From NCBI GenBank assembly GCA_050288705.1, contig JBNKEI010000191.1:1-64000 (forward strand): a stretch of 64,000 nucleotides of DNA, given 5' to 3'. The stretch comes from JBNKEI01 sp050288705. GTDB taxonomy: Bacteria > Myxococcota > Myxococcia > Myxococcales > UBA5297. The notes below the pieces were generated by a model, which made no database searches, was not told the DNA's origin, and worked only from the letters and a program-made list of their open reading frames with translations. The translations under genes were made by a program, and so were the position numbers. Positions 34,636-42,693 of this stretch are shown here, piece by piece (the first letter of the stretch is position 1; each line of letters begins with the position of its first letter).

Positions 34636-35274
34636 CTATTTCTGAATGGTGCCGGAAATTAGAAAGATTGAGAACCTTCGCAAAGTTCCATTGCTGGTCT
34701 TGCTAACTTCGGTAGCTGTGATATCGCGAATATCGGAGTAGCCTGCCTCTTGCAAAGCGTTACGGAACCAAAGACGATTGAATCCAAAGTGGAATACGCC
34801 GCTATTATCCTCGTGAAAAAGACCGTTGTCAGAATCGAGGTCAGCAATGCAGACACGTGCGCCTGGCGCGCAGAGCTGATAAAAATGCTTCAACACCACA
34901 TCTATTTGCTTGAGGTGATGGAACGTCATGCTGCTGACAATCAAATCAAACTGACCATCAATTAAGTCGCCTTGTTCGATATCAACCTGCTGAGTCTCTA
35001 CGTTAATCAGGCCTTGCTGGCGAACTTTTTCGTTGAGAACATCCAACATACCTGGTGAACTATCTACACCTTTGATTGAGCGTACAAAAGGACTGAGTCC
35101 GAGCGTCACCAGCCCCGTGCCACAACCAAAATCAAGTACGTTCATCTCTCTAGTCAACTCGACTTCGCTCAACACGGCGTTGGCAATATCATTCGCCAGT
35201 TTTACTCGGCGTGGTTCTTTATCCCAGTTGGCTGCTTCCTGATCGAAATTGCGCTGTTTATTGCTAGTATTCAT
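34636..35274 (-). CDS. Class I SAM-dependent methyltransferase
   Basis: 212-residue methyltransferase starting at the ATG at 35272-35274, with AGGAG six bases upstream; a longer in-frame start exists but lacks such a site. SAM-binding motif I is NVLDFGCGTGLVTLGL, followed by IKGVDSSPGMLDVL (the acidic ribose-binding position), IVSSMTFHHLKQ and ARVCIADLDSDNG. The overall pattern is like UbiE/Methyltransf_11 proteins that act on small molecules, but no substrate can be deduced. It is flanked by a Gre-like factor in the same direction. Confidence 0.87.
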   Translation of the reverse strand: MNTSNKQRNFDQEAANWDKEPRRVKLANDIANAVLSEVELTREMNVLDFGCGTGLVTLGLSPFVRSIKGVDSSPGMLDVLNEKVRQQGLINVETQQVDIEQGDLIDGQFDLIVSSMTFHHLKQIDVVLKHFYQLCAPGARVCIADLDSDNGLFHEDNSGVFHFGFNRLWFRNALQEAGYSDIRDITATEVSKTSNGTLRRFSIFLISGTIQK

Positions 35275-35345
35275 TGTTTCTCCTGAGAGAACCGCCAGCC
35301 GAGAACAGAAATATTTTAGAAAATGATTGTAGATAGGCAATCAAG

Positions 35346-35834
35346 CTATTCCACGTAAGTGATAGTCAGCTCGCGCACCTCTCCGGCGACAAGTATATCA
35401 ACTGTATCTCCTGTTTGTTTGCCCAGCAGCGCTCGTCCAACCGGTGAATTGGGGGTAACTACAGAAAGGAATCCGTCGCCATCTGGTACGGTTAATTGCT
35501 CGCCAGCGCCAATCGGAGCAAGAAAAAGAGTTCGGCCTCCTTCTTCATCCTCAATCTCTACAATGGCCCCAAGGCCTATTTTGGCATCGGGCGGAAAAGA
35601 CCCAGGTTCGAACTGTTTGAGCGCTTCCAAATCGAGGATTGCTCGTTTCGCTCGTTGTTCTTGACCGCGCGCAAGTCCGCTGTTTTCCAGTGCGACTCTG
35701 GCGTCCTCGCGACGCTCAGCGGCAGTTGCTCCTTCTCTAGCTTCACGCGATGCGTCTTGAGAGGCTCGCCGGGCCGTCCGCGTGGTCTCTTGTAGTTTGT
35801 GCCTTAGCTGATTAACCAGTGCTTGTTTGTTCAT
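35346..35834 (-). CDS. GreA/GreB-family elongation factor
   Basis: 162-residue protein of the Gre transcript-cleavage factor family, starting at the ATG at 35832-35834. The N-terminal half is a long charged coiled coil (LRHKLQETTRTARRASQDAS, AAERREDARVALENSGLARG) like that which reaches through the polymerase channel. The C-terminal half has the FKBP-like Gre domain: GLGAIVEIEDEEGG, TVPDGDGFLSVVTPNSPVG and RALLGKQTGDTVDI. It belongs to the variant group with the GAT...E motif rather than canonical GreA. Whether it stimulates cleavage or is a divergent regulator is not decided here. Confidence 0.83.
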   Translation of the reverse strand: MNKQALVNQLRHKLQETTRTARRASQDASREAREGATAAERREDARVALENSGLARGQEQRAKRAILDLEALKQFEPGSFPPDAKIGLGAIVEIEDEEGGRTLFLAPIGAGEQLTVPDGDGFLSVVTPNSPVGRALLGKQTGDTVDILVAGEVRELTITYVE

Positions 35835-36190
35835 TCCCCAATGGTATAGAGGAGCCTTTGCTTGGCAAGAAAAACAGCGACAAAGGGCCACATTTTTGCC
35901 TGTCGAGTTACACTGCCTGGTTAGCAAGCCATTGATTGCTCGTTTCTTCTCGGGATATTGCGTCCTCAAGAAAACAACTAGGGGGCAGGCAACTCTCGGT
36001 GTGGGGCGGCGAGCTAGAGAAGGAGCAGGTTGTTAAGCTTACTATGGTGTCGAAAATACCTTCGGAACCGTTGCGGCCGGATGTCTTAATAGACCAACAG
36101 TAGGCAAAAAAAACGGAGTGAAAATGAGAGGGGACCTGGCAGTGGCACCCTAGTTGAGGGGATAATGAGTATGCAAGTGAAGCCCTCAGC
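35835..36190. other. 356-base intergenic region between divergent genes
   Basis: Separates the Gre-like gene (minus) from a histidine kinase gene (plus). It should contain both promoters, but no convincing -35/-10 pair is visible. Right before the kinase, a nine-codon frame (36166-36195) ends in GCATGA overlapping the kinase ATG, which could be a coupling leader or chance. The composition changes to GC-richer from about 36000 onward. Confidence 0.5.
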
Positions 36191-37558
36191 ATGAGAACAC
36201 TGGTGCTAGGGTTCTGCCTTACGCTTGGACTGGCATTAGTGAGCATGACTCTCATCATAGTCAAGCTTTGGCAAGCCCAGCAGATGGCGATGGTGCTCGC
36301 CGCAGAAGGACAACAGATCACCTATTACCTCGGAGATACTGGTGAAGAGCTTGCCCGTTTACGTGCCCACGTCGCGCTTGGTCTCGAAGAGGCGCCCCAG
36401 AAGTTTAGTGAGCGCTCAGAAAGAATTTCGCAGATTGACTCGGCTCTTCAGAACGATATTAATGAGATCGATGCTAAACTTAACTACCTGGATTCACCGG
36501 AGAGGCGAAGATGGGAGACGCTGAAATTTGACATTCTGCAGCTTCGACGTTCATATATGGCGGGAGCGTTCTATGTTCAAAAAGGGCAGACCTCCAGAGC
36601 CCAGGATGTTCTTACCCAGAAAGCAGTTCTGACTGTCAAAGTTCACGATGCTCTCGACGATATGGCGCAGATGCATCGGCAGAAAATGCTCGAGACATTG
36701 AAGGCTGCTCGGCAGGCTGCCTCTGTCGCTCGTATGCTTGCGTTATTGGTAGGTGCGGTCTTCGTTACAGCGATGCTTGTCATCTGGACGGTTGTGTTCA
36801 AAAAACTCGACCGACAGGCTCTTCGCCTAGTCGAAACCAATGCTCGGCTCGAAGCCGCCAACTCTGATCTTGACGCATTTGCGGGCAGGGCGGCTCATGA
36901 CCTGAGGAATGCAATTGGGCCAATACTGATGGCGCCTTCATTGCTCCGGCGCACGGCTACGGACTCTGCGCGCGTTTTGGAGGTTGCGGACCGTACCGAA
37001 AGCTACTCAACGAGAGCAATCGCGGTAATTGATGCGTTGCTCGCATTCTCACGAGCGTCCAAACAGGTTGAGGCTAGCGAGTCGGGAATGCTACGGCTTG
37101 CCGTAAAGAATGTGGTAGAGGAATCAGCGCCGATGGCGGCGCGGATCGGTGTCACGGTTGAGGTCGGTGAGCTACCGGAAGTAGTGGTGCATTGCAATCC
37201 GGGACTGCTACATGTCGTTCTTGCAAACATATACGGGAATTCCGTCAAGTATTTGGAAGGGCAATCCGAGAAGCGGGTATGCATTTCAGCACACATTGAA
37301 GATGCCTCATGCCGCATCGAAGTTGCGGATACCGGTCCAGGCATTCCCAAAGACGCCCTGCAGAAAATCTTTGAGCCTTTCTTCCGAATCGAGGGCGTTC
37401 GAGTTGCAGGCACTGGAATCGGACTGGCAACTGTCCGTCGTATCGTCGATGCACGTGGTGGTCACATCGCCGTGAAATCTGTTGAAGGCAAGGGCTCGTG
37501 CTTTACTGTCTGGCTTCCGATTGTGCCACCTCCTAAAGATCGTTCTCCAACGTCATAG
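36191..37558 (+). CDS. Membrane sensor histidine kinase
   Basis: 455-residue kinase with two membrane helices (about residues 4-26 and 180-205) enclosing a helical periplasmic sensor rich in Gln and Glu, similar in shape to four-helix-bundle sensors. The phospho-His lies in GRAAHDLRNAIGPILMAP. The ATPase domain reads NIYGNSVKYLEGQSEKR, VADTGPGIPKDALQKIFEPF and GTGIGLATVRRIVDARGGH. No response regulator gene is adjacent. Base composition is visibly GC-richer than the neighbouring genes, so it may have been acquired. Beyond its stop is a scrap of uvsE-like sequence. The signal is unknown. Confidence 0.9.
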   Translation: MRTLVLGFCLTLGLALVSMTLIIVKLWQAQQMAMVLAAEGQQITYYLGDTGEELARLRAHVALGLEEAPQKFSERSERISQIDSALQNDINEIDAKLNYLDSPERRRWETLKFDILQLRRSYMAGAFYVQKGQTSRAQDVLTQKAVLTVKVHDALDDMAQMHRQKMLETLKAARQAASVARMLALLVGAVFVTAMLVIWTVVFKKLDRQALRLVETNARLEAANSDLDAFAGRAAHDLRNAIGPILMAPSLLRRTATDSARVLEVADRTESYSTRAIAVIDALLAFSRASKQVEASESGMLRLAVKNVVEESAPMAARIGVTVEVGELPEVVVHCNPGLLHVVLANIYGNSVKYLEGQSEKRVCISAHIEDASCRIEVADTGPGIPKDALQKIFEPFFRIEGVRVAGTGIGLATVRRIVDARGGHIAVKSVEGKGSCFTVWLPIVPPPKDRSPTS

Positions 37559-37635
37559 CCGGAAGTCCGGCACCTCGCTTGTCTCGCCCCACGCGCCCCC
37601 GCCGCACTTTTGGTAATTACGTTTGATGAGACAGT

Positions 37636-37705
37636 CAAAGCTTCCAATGGTGCATGAGTGCCGGCGCGTTGCAGGTTGTTGACTAGCTAAATGATATTTG
37701 GGGCG
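37636..37705 (-). repeat. Diverged 70-base copy of an internal uvsE segment
   Basis: Reads CAAAGCTTCCAATGGTGCAT onward and closely matches 39191-39262 inside the intact uvsE-like gene, including the shared core CTAGCTAAATGATATTTGGG. On the minus strand both encode LRPKYHLASQQPAT, but this copy then shifts frame and runs out of homology. It is a truncated remnant. Together with the intact gene it brackets the F-box gene, which suggests a duplication or insertion event. Confidence 0.75.
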
Positions 37706-37826
37706 CAAGCGCTCGCCTCGCTTTTTCCCGCAAATTCTATGTGAACCCAAGTAAAATGCTGACCGTGGTTTTTACTCAAGCGCAAGCATACGCTCTTTGG
37801 CTATGTAGAAAGTCGAGAAATTTCCA

Positions 37827-39029
37827 ATGCGTGTCCCCCCTGATCTTCATGTTTCTTCTGCGAGTCGCTTACCCCTCGTCCTCGAGCGTTCGCCCAATAT
37901 GCCCTCAAATTTGGATTCAGAGGTAGTTGCTGGGTCCACCTCCGACACTAAAAGCAAGAGGCAAAAAAACAAGGAGCCGGCATCGCCTCCTCTCTCTAAG
38001 CTCCTCGATGATTCGACGCTGAGGGCCTTGGTCTTTGATCATCTTCCCCTTGAGGAAGTCTGCAAGCTAAGTCAAGTGAGTAAGAGTTGGAGAGAGACTG
38101 CCGAAGAACCATTTCGATGGAAGAGCTTCTTTGAACGGGACTTTGGGACAACATCGAATACTGATAAGAACCGACCGTTGAGATCTGGACAGAGTAATAC
38201 ACAGCAACGGTGGAAGAACCTCTACAAACTTTCTGAGCGTAATGCGATTTCTTCCATCGTCCGCGCTCGAAAGCTCGAAATGCAAGGAGAAGTCAACAAG
38301 TATAGAGATAATCGTCGAGTTATTATTGCAAGCCTAAAGAAAAGATCGGCAGTATTCAAATACGCCTCCGATAAGCTAAAAAAAGACAGAGACGTTATTT
38401 TCGCTGGTCTTCAAAAGAGCATTGATACAATCCAGTATGTCGATCCAAAGCTCAGAGACGATCGAGAATTTCTTCTTGCTGCCATTGAGAAAAACGGCAA
38501 TGTCTTCAAGTATGCCTCCAAAAGATTGAAGGACGATAAAGAAGTCGCTTTGGCCGTGGCCAAAAAACAAGGAACTTGTCTAACTTACGTTTCCCCGAGG
38601 TTGAAAAACGACAAAGAAGTTGTACTTGCTTTTGTCCAAAAGCACCCTTATGGCCTCAATTCTGCTTCCGTGAGACTGAGGGACGACAAAGAGGTCATTC
38701 TTGCTGCGGTCAAAAAACAAGCAATTGGTCTAGTCTTCGCTTCCCCAAGACTGAAAGACGACAAAGAGGTCGTCCTTGCCGCGGTCAAAAGTAGTGGAAG
38801 TGCTCTTTTAGATGCCTCCCAGAGACTAAGAAACGACAAAGAGGTCGTCCTTGCCGCAATCGAAAATAATGGAGGAGCCTTTTCATATGCTTCTCCGGTA
38901 TTAAAAGACGACGAGGAGGTCGTCCTTGCGGCGATCAAAAAGGATGGAAGGACCCTGCGTTTGGCTTCCCAAAGGCTCAAGATGAATCCCGAACTCATCG
39001 CTATAGCCAAGCAAGCAGGTTATATATAG
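37827..39029 (+). CDS. F-box protein with nine DUF4116-type repeats (putative effector)
   Basis: 400-residue protein with eukaryote-like architecture. After a basic, Ser/Pro-rich leader, an F-box (about residues 62-102) reads LDDSTLRALVFDHLPLEEVC, VSKSWRETAEEPFRWKSFF. Nine consecutive 25-residue repeats (161-385) follow, with consensus DKEVVLAAVKKxGxxLxxAS and then PRLKD, matching DUF4116. A short tail ends in IAKQAGYI. F-boxes bind Skp1 and recruit targets to SCF ubiquitin ligases, which do not exist in bacteria, so the protein is expected to act inside a eukaryotic cell. The start ATG at 37827 follows GAGAAATTTCC; ATG 37899 is an alternative. It lacks a Sec signal and membrane helices. The secretion route is unknown. 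Confidence 0.85.
   Translation: MRVPPDLHVSSASRLPLVLERSPNMPSNLDSEVVAGSTSDTKSKRQKNKEPASPPLSKLLDDSTLRALVFDHLPLEEVCKLSQVSKSWRETAEEPFRWKSFFERDFGTTSNTDKNRPLRSGQSNTQQRWKNLYKLSERNAISSIVRARKLEMQGEVNKYRDNRRVIIASLKKRSAVFKYASDKLKKDRDVIFAGLQKSIDTIQYVDPKLRDDREFLLAAIEKNGNVFKYASKRLKDDKEVALAVAKKQGTCLTYVSPRLKNDKEVVLAFVQKHPYGLNSASVRLRDDKEVILAAVKKQAIGLVFASPRLKDDKEVVLAAVKSSGSALLDASQRLRNDKEVVLAAIENNGGAFSYASPVLKDDEEVVLAAIKKDGRTLRLASQRLKMNPELIAIAKQAGYI
38307..38981 (+). repeat. Nine in-frame 75-base repeats (DUF4116 units)
   Basis: Tandem units of 75 bases, each encoding 25 residues starting at Asp-(Lys/Arg)-(Glu/Asp). Units four to eight are most alike, with repeated GACGACAAAGAGGTC or a near variant. The first two and last are more diverged. 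The pattern indicates expansion by unequal exchange within the gene. Confidence 0.85.
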
Positions 39030-39082
39030 AACATCAATAATCAAAACACTTTCTAGCGAGTCTCATGCCTAGTGAATAAGAA

Positions 39083-39967
39083 TTATCCAAGCGCTCGCCG
39101 AAGAGCAAACAGAGCGCGGTCTTTTTCTTTGGCTTCTAAAATTAAATCCGCCGGACAATCGAGAGCGGCAATTGTATCCTGAGCATCTTGCAAAGCTACC
39201 CATGGTGCATGAGTGCCGGGCTTGGTTGCCGGTTGTTGGCTAGCTAAATGATATTTGGGGCGTAATCCCAAATCGCTCCAGGTTTGAGAAGCCAGATGAA
39301 TTAACTCGGTAAGAGAGAGCTGTGGACTAGATGGAAGCACTTGGTTATGCAAGGAATCGGCAACCAAGGGTAAACCATGATTTTTGGCTAAGGAAAGCAC
39401 CTCGCGAGCCGTCCAAACGCGATCATCGTTTTCTAGTGCCAACCGTCTGCTTATCTCGAACGGCAGGCCTTCCAAAAACCGATGGGCGTTTTCCAAGGCG
39501 ACTTGTTTAGATGGCTGGGCACCCCCTAAATGTACAACTACTCTGGCTTGTAAGTCTTGTCCAAGTAGGTCTAAAACTCGCGAAGAATACCTAAGCTCTG
39601 CCAAGGCAGCTTTTTGTACGTTTTCTTTATAGGAGGAAAGCGAAGCCGCGGCCGGAGAGGGGTGTAGCGAAAGTCTCTGGCCAGAACGCCTAGCAATATT
39701 TCCTATAGCAGCAAAATCTTTCTTAAAAGTATTCCACCAGGACAAATGATTTACTGGATGCGAAGCAAAAGGCACTAGTGAAGACCCAATACGAAACAGG
39801 AAAATTTGCTGGGATTCATTAAACGTCAAAATTTTTTCTAAATCGCTAAGATTTTTGGCAACTAGTTCTTCTAGGCGTCGGGGAGTGGCATTGATTATTC
39901 GGCATGTATGACTAGTAGTCCAGCCGCCAGAAAGACATTGGGCTATGTATCCTAACCTGTAGTCCAC
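39083..39967 (-). CDS. uvsE: UV damage endonuclease (UvsE/UVDE family)
   Basis: 294-residue DNA repair endonuclease with a TIM-barrel fold that nicks 5-prime of UV photoproducts. Family strings are LGYIAQCLSGGW (N-terminus, with the usual first strand), IFLFRIGSSLVPFASH, RLSLHPSP (metal His), VVVHLGGAQPSK (metal His), RLALENDDRVW (Glu) and PLVADSLHNQVLP (Asp, His). The length is normal and the ATG at 39965-39967 is well placed. A segment of its C-terminal part is duplicated 1.5 kb away. The region is flanked by a foreign-looking HsdR piece upstream. Confidence 0.92.
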   Translation of the reverse strand: MDYRLGYIAQCLSGGWTTSHTCRIINATPRRLEELVAKNLSDLEKILTFNESQQIFLFRIGSSLVPFASHPVNHLSWWNTFKKDFAAIGNIARRSGQRLSLHPSPAAASLSSYKENVQKAALAELRYSSRVLDLLGQDLQARVVVHLGGAQPSKQVALENAHRFLEGLPFEISRRLALENDDRVWTAREVLSLAKNHGLPLVADSLHNQVLPSSPQLSLTELIHLASQTWSDLGLRPKYHLASQQPATKPGTHAPWVALQDAQDTIAALDCPADLILEAKEKDRALFALRRALG

Positions 39968-40032
39968 TCTACAAATTTAGTCACCCAGGAAGGCGATAGA
40001 CTAGGGCGTATCCCCATATCCGGCACCACGCC

Positions 40033-40066
40033 CTCCGTCATTCCCGCTTTCGCGGGAATGACGGAG
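40033..40066. repeat. Perfect 15-base palindromic hairpin (extragenic repeat type)
   Basis: CTCCGTCATTCCCGC (40033-40047), loop TTTC, then the exact complement ending at 40066. The core GTCATTCCCGC...GCGGGAATGAC is a hairpin known as an abundant intergenic repeat in many Proteobacteria. It has no T-run and lies between uvsE and the truncated HsdR gene, at what looks like the border of imported DNA. Confidence 0.85.
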
Positions 40067-40108
40067 CGGCGATGTCAAATAAGGAGGCTTCCACCTTTGC
40101 TATAGCCT

Positions 40109-41116
40109 CTAATAAACCGGCCTGCTGGCAGCCTTCGAGGAACAGTGGAAAAGCTGAAAGGTATTGTGGTCGATGATATCGGTGGGCGTGGCGGTGAGGC
40201 CCAGGGTGAGGGTCTTGAAGTAGCCCAGGACTTCACCATAGGTATTGTAAATGGAGCGGTGGCTTTCATCGACCACGATGAAATCGAAAAAGTGCGGCGA
40301 CAACTGCTGCAGCTCTTCCCGTATGATGTTGAGCATGGCGGGATAGGTCGAGACATAGATGCGGCGGTCCTTGGCGATGAGCTTCTCGCCTACATTAGGC
40401 CAGCGAGGCTCGTGAGGCAGGTGCTCCTTGAAGGCGGCCAGTGCCTGTTCTCGCAGCGCGATGCGATCAACCAGAAACAGGACCTTTTCGGCGTGACCGG
40501 CACGCATCAAGGCATCGACCATGGCGATACAGGTGCGGGTCTTGCCGGTGCCGGTGGCCATGACCAAAAGGAAGTCGCGCTTTTTTTGTTCGATACCTTC
40601 CAGCACGGCGCGAATGGCGCGGATCTGATAGTCGCGGCCCGCGATGGATGTATTGATCAGCTCCTGGGTCAGGGGCTTACGGTTGCGGCGGACATATTGA
40701 AACCGCTCAAGGTCATCACGGGTCGGGAAGCCGACGATCTTGCGCGGCGGGTAGTTGTCCAGATCCCAGAAATAGATCTCGTGACCGTTGGTGTAGAAGC
40801 AGAACGGCAGCTCGCCACCCAGTTGTTGCTGGATGTTGTAGCAGTATTGTTTGGCCTGCTCGCGACCCAGTGCAGCGTCCTTGCTCGTTTTCTTCGCTTC
40901 GACCACGGCCAGGGGCTTGCGGTCCTTGCCGAGCAACACATAGTCGCTGAATTGATGACCTTCGTAAGGGGTGCGCGGTTTGGCAACACCCAGGGGAAAC
41001 GGCGTCAGGATGTCGAACTCTTCGATGACCTGAGTGGGGTCTTTGACGTTCCAGCCTGACTGGGCGAGCTGGCTATCAATCAGTTCAGCGCGGGTTTGGG
41101 CCTCTGTCCTGGTCAT
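40109..41116 (-). pseudogene. Truncated type I restriction enzyme R subunit (HsdR-like)
   Basis: 335-codon frame starting at the ATG at 41114-41116. It contains the endonuclease motif (Asp 58 in FSDYVLL, then VVEAKKT at 71-77), Walker A VMATGTGKT (about 185-193), helicase motif II DESH (283-286) and TAT (308-310), all intact. Homology ends at about 40141 after QLFHC, and ten unrelated residues precede the stop. A full R subunit needs roughly 450 or more further residues, so this is a truncated piece without translocase completion; hsdM and hsdS are absent. Composition is GC-richer than its surroundings and codon choice differs. The start lies only 17 bases from the tRNA-Arg 3-prime end, a classic integration point, although an assembly chimera is also possible. 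Confidence 0.88.
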
Positions 41117-41133
41117 CTGTCTTTTGTAAATAG

Positions 41134-41207
41134 CGGACGCGGCGGGATTCGAACCCACGACCTTTGGCTTCGGAGGCCAACGCTCTATCCAACTGAGCTA
41201 CGCATCC
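41134..41207 (-). tRNA. tRNA-Arg (anticodon CCG)
   Basis: Minus-strand cloverleaf of 74 bases: acceptor GGATGCG pairing with CGCGTCC (one G-T pair), D-arm with AGCTCAGTTGGATAGAGC, anticodon stem TTGGC/GCCAA around loop CTCCGAA (anticodon CCG, reading CGG), and T-arm with GTGGGTTCGAATCCC. Discriminator G, no encoded CCA. The truncated HsdR reading frame begins directly beyond its 3-prime end. Confidence 0.95.
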
Positions 41208-41285
41208 AGACAATTCATGAATTGGCGAACATATCGTTGAAGCTGGTCGCCAAGTCAAGAACCGAATTAATTATTTCGCGGATAG

Positions 41286-42599
41286 CTACGAAGAGTGCCC
41301 GAAAACCCGGGCGAAAATTTCTTCCGCATGAGCGTAATGTTTGGACAGATCAAAACAAGCACGTATTTCCTCGCTCGGCATGAGTTGCGCCAACTCAGCG
41401 TCTTCCAGAAGAGAATCAAGGAAAGGGACTTTTTCTTCCCAAAAGCGCATTGCATTGCGCTGCACAATTACATAGGCATTTTGACGGTCAATTCCTCGAC
41501 GAGTAAGGGCAAGAAGAACGCTTTGGGAATGAACAAGCCCGCCCAGAGCATCTAAATTCTCTTGCATTCTTTGGGGGTAGACGCGCAAGTCGGCAATAAG
41601 ATTTGTAAAACGGTCGAGCATAAAATCGAGTGTCACCGTGGCGTCAGGAGCAATCACCCGCTCAACCGAAGAGTGACTGATGTCCCGCTCGTGCCACAAA
41701 GGCACATTTTCCATGGCGGCTAGCGCCCATCCGCGCATAAGTCGAGCTAGGCCGGACATGTTTTCAGTGAGAATAGGATTGCGCTTGTGAGGCATTGCTG
41801 AAGAGCCTTTTTGCCCCTTTCCAAAGGGCTCTTCAGCCTCACGAACTTCGGTTCTTTGCAAATGGCGAATCTCCACCGAAAATTTTTCTAGCGAGGAGCC
41901 GATTTGCGCTAAAACCGAGAAAAACTCAGCATGGCGATCTCTTTGTATTATCTGGCTGGAAGCTGGCGCTGGCTCAAGACCAGCACGCTGACAGACATGT
42001 TTTTCTACTTGCGGAGGAAGGTGCGCAAAAGTACCAACAGCTCCAGAAATTTTTCCTACTGCAATGCGGGTTCGAGCGCTCTTCAGACGGTCACGATGTC
42101 TGGCGAGTTCGTCGTACCAAATGGCCAATTTCAACCCGAATGTAATGGGTTCAGCGTGGATTCCATGAGAACGGCCAATCATGGGCGTCTTTTGATGCTC
42201 GAAAGCTCGCTGTTCCACCGCCTTCATAGATAATTCGAGACCTTCCAGAAGAATATCAGCGGCATCTTTAAGCAGCATGGCCAAAGAAGTGTCCAGTACG
42301 TCGGAAGAAGTCATACCCAAGTGTAGCCAGCGGGCGGAGGAACCTGCTCGTTCTTCCAGAAAAGTGAGAAACGCAATAACGTCGTGGCGAGTGGTTTTTT
42401 CAATCTCTTCTACCCGAGCGACGTCTTGCCCTGTGAAGGGCTTAAGGTGGGTATTGCATTCAGTCAGCGCCTGAGCAGGTGCCAAACCAAGCTCCACCAT
42501 TGCTTCTAGGGCGTAAATCTCGATAGCTTGCCAGCGGTCAAGCCGAGCTTCTGGGGACCAAAGGGCACTCATTTTAGGGCGACTATAACGAGGAATCAT
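41286..42599 (-). CDS. purB: Adenylosuccinate lyase
   Basis: Cleaves adenylosuccinate to AMP and fumarate, and also SAICAR in de novo purine synthesis. The 437-residue protein has normal length for the bacterial short form. Superfamily signatures are clear: TSSDVLDTSLAML, GRSHGIHAEPITFGLKLA with the catalytic His, and the flexible loop KGSSAMPHKRNPI with the catalytic Ser. The ATG at 42597-42599 begins MIPRYSRPKMSALWSPE, the usual N-terminus. purA lies 22 kb to the left. It is divergent from the class IV aminotransferase-like gene. Confidence 0.97.
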   Translation of the reverse strand: MIPRYSRPKMSALWSPEARLDRWQAIEIYALEAMVELGLAPAQALTECNTHLKPFTGQDVARVEEIEKTTRHDVIAFLTFLEERAGSSARWLHLGMTSSDVLDTSLAMLLKDAADILLEGLELSMKAVEQRAFEHQKTPMIGRSHGIHAEPITFGLKLAIWYDELARHRDRLKSARTRIAVGKISGAVGTFAHLPPQVEKHVCQRAGLEPAPASSQIIQRDRHAEFFSVLAQIGSSLEKFSVEIRHLQRTEVREAEEPFGKGQKGSSAMPHKRNPILTENMSGLARLMRGWALAAMENVPLWHERDISHSSVERVIAPDATVTLDFMLDRFTNLIADLRVYPQRMQENLDALGGLVHSQSVLLALTRRGIDRQNAYVIVQRNAMRFWEEKVPFLDSLLEDAELAQLMPSEEIRACFDLSKHYAHAEEIFARVFGHSS

Positions 42600-42693
42600 G
42601 ATGTAGAGTTCTCCAGGTGAAGACCAATTAATCTGTTTAGAAACTGCCGGGGGCCAATATAGGCCGTGAAATAGCGGTTTTGCTAGGAGAGTA

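Noticed and set aside
36166..36195. Nine-codon leader peptide overlapping the kinase start (ATGA)
   Set aside because: Too short to judge, with no attenuator structure downstream; may be chance.
38307..38981. Regular 75-base repeat resembling a CRISPR or satellite array
   Set aside because: The repeats are in frame, diverged in third positions, and encode the DUF4116 units; there are no conserved repeats with unique spacers.
40145..41059. Long plus-strand open frame (304 codons) opposite the HsdR fragment
   Set aside because: It is antisense to clear helicase and nuclease motifs on the minus strand; long mirror frames are expected in GC-rich coding DNA, and its own sequence has no family features.
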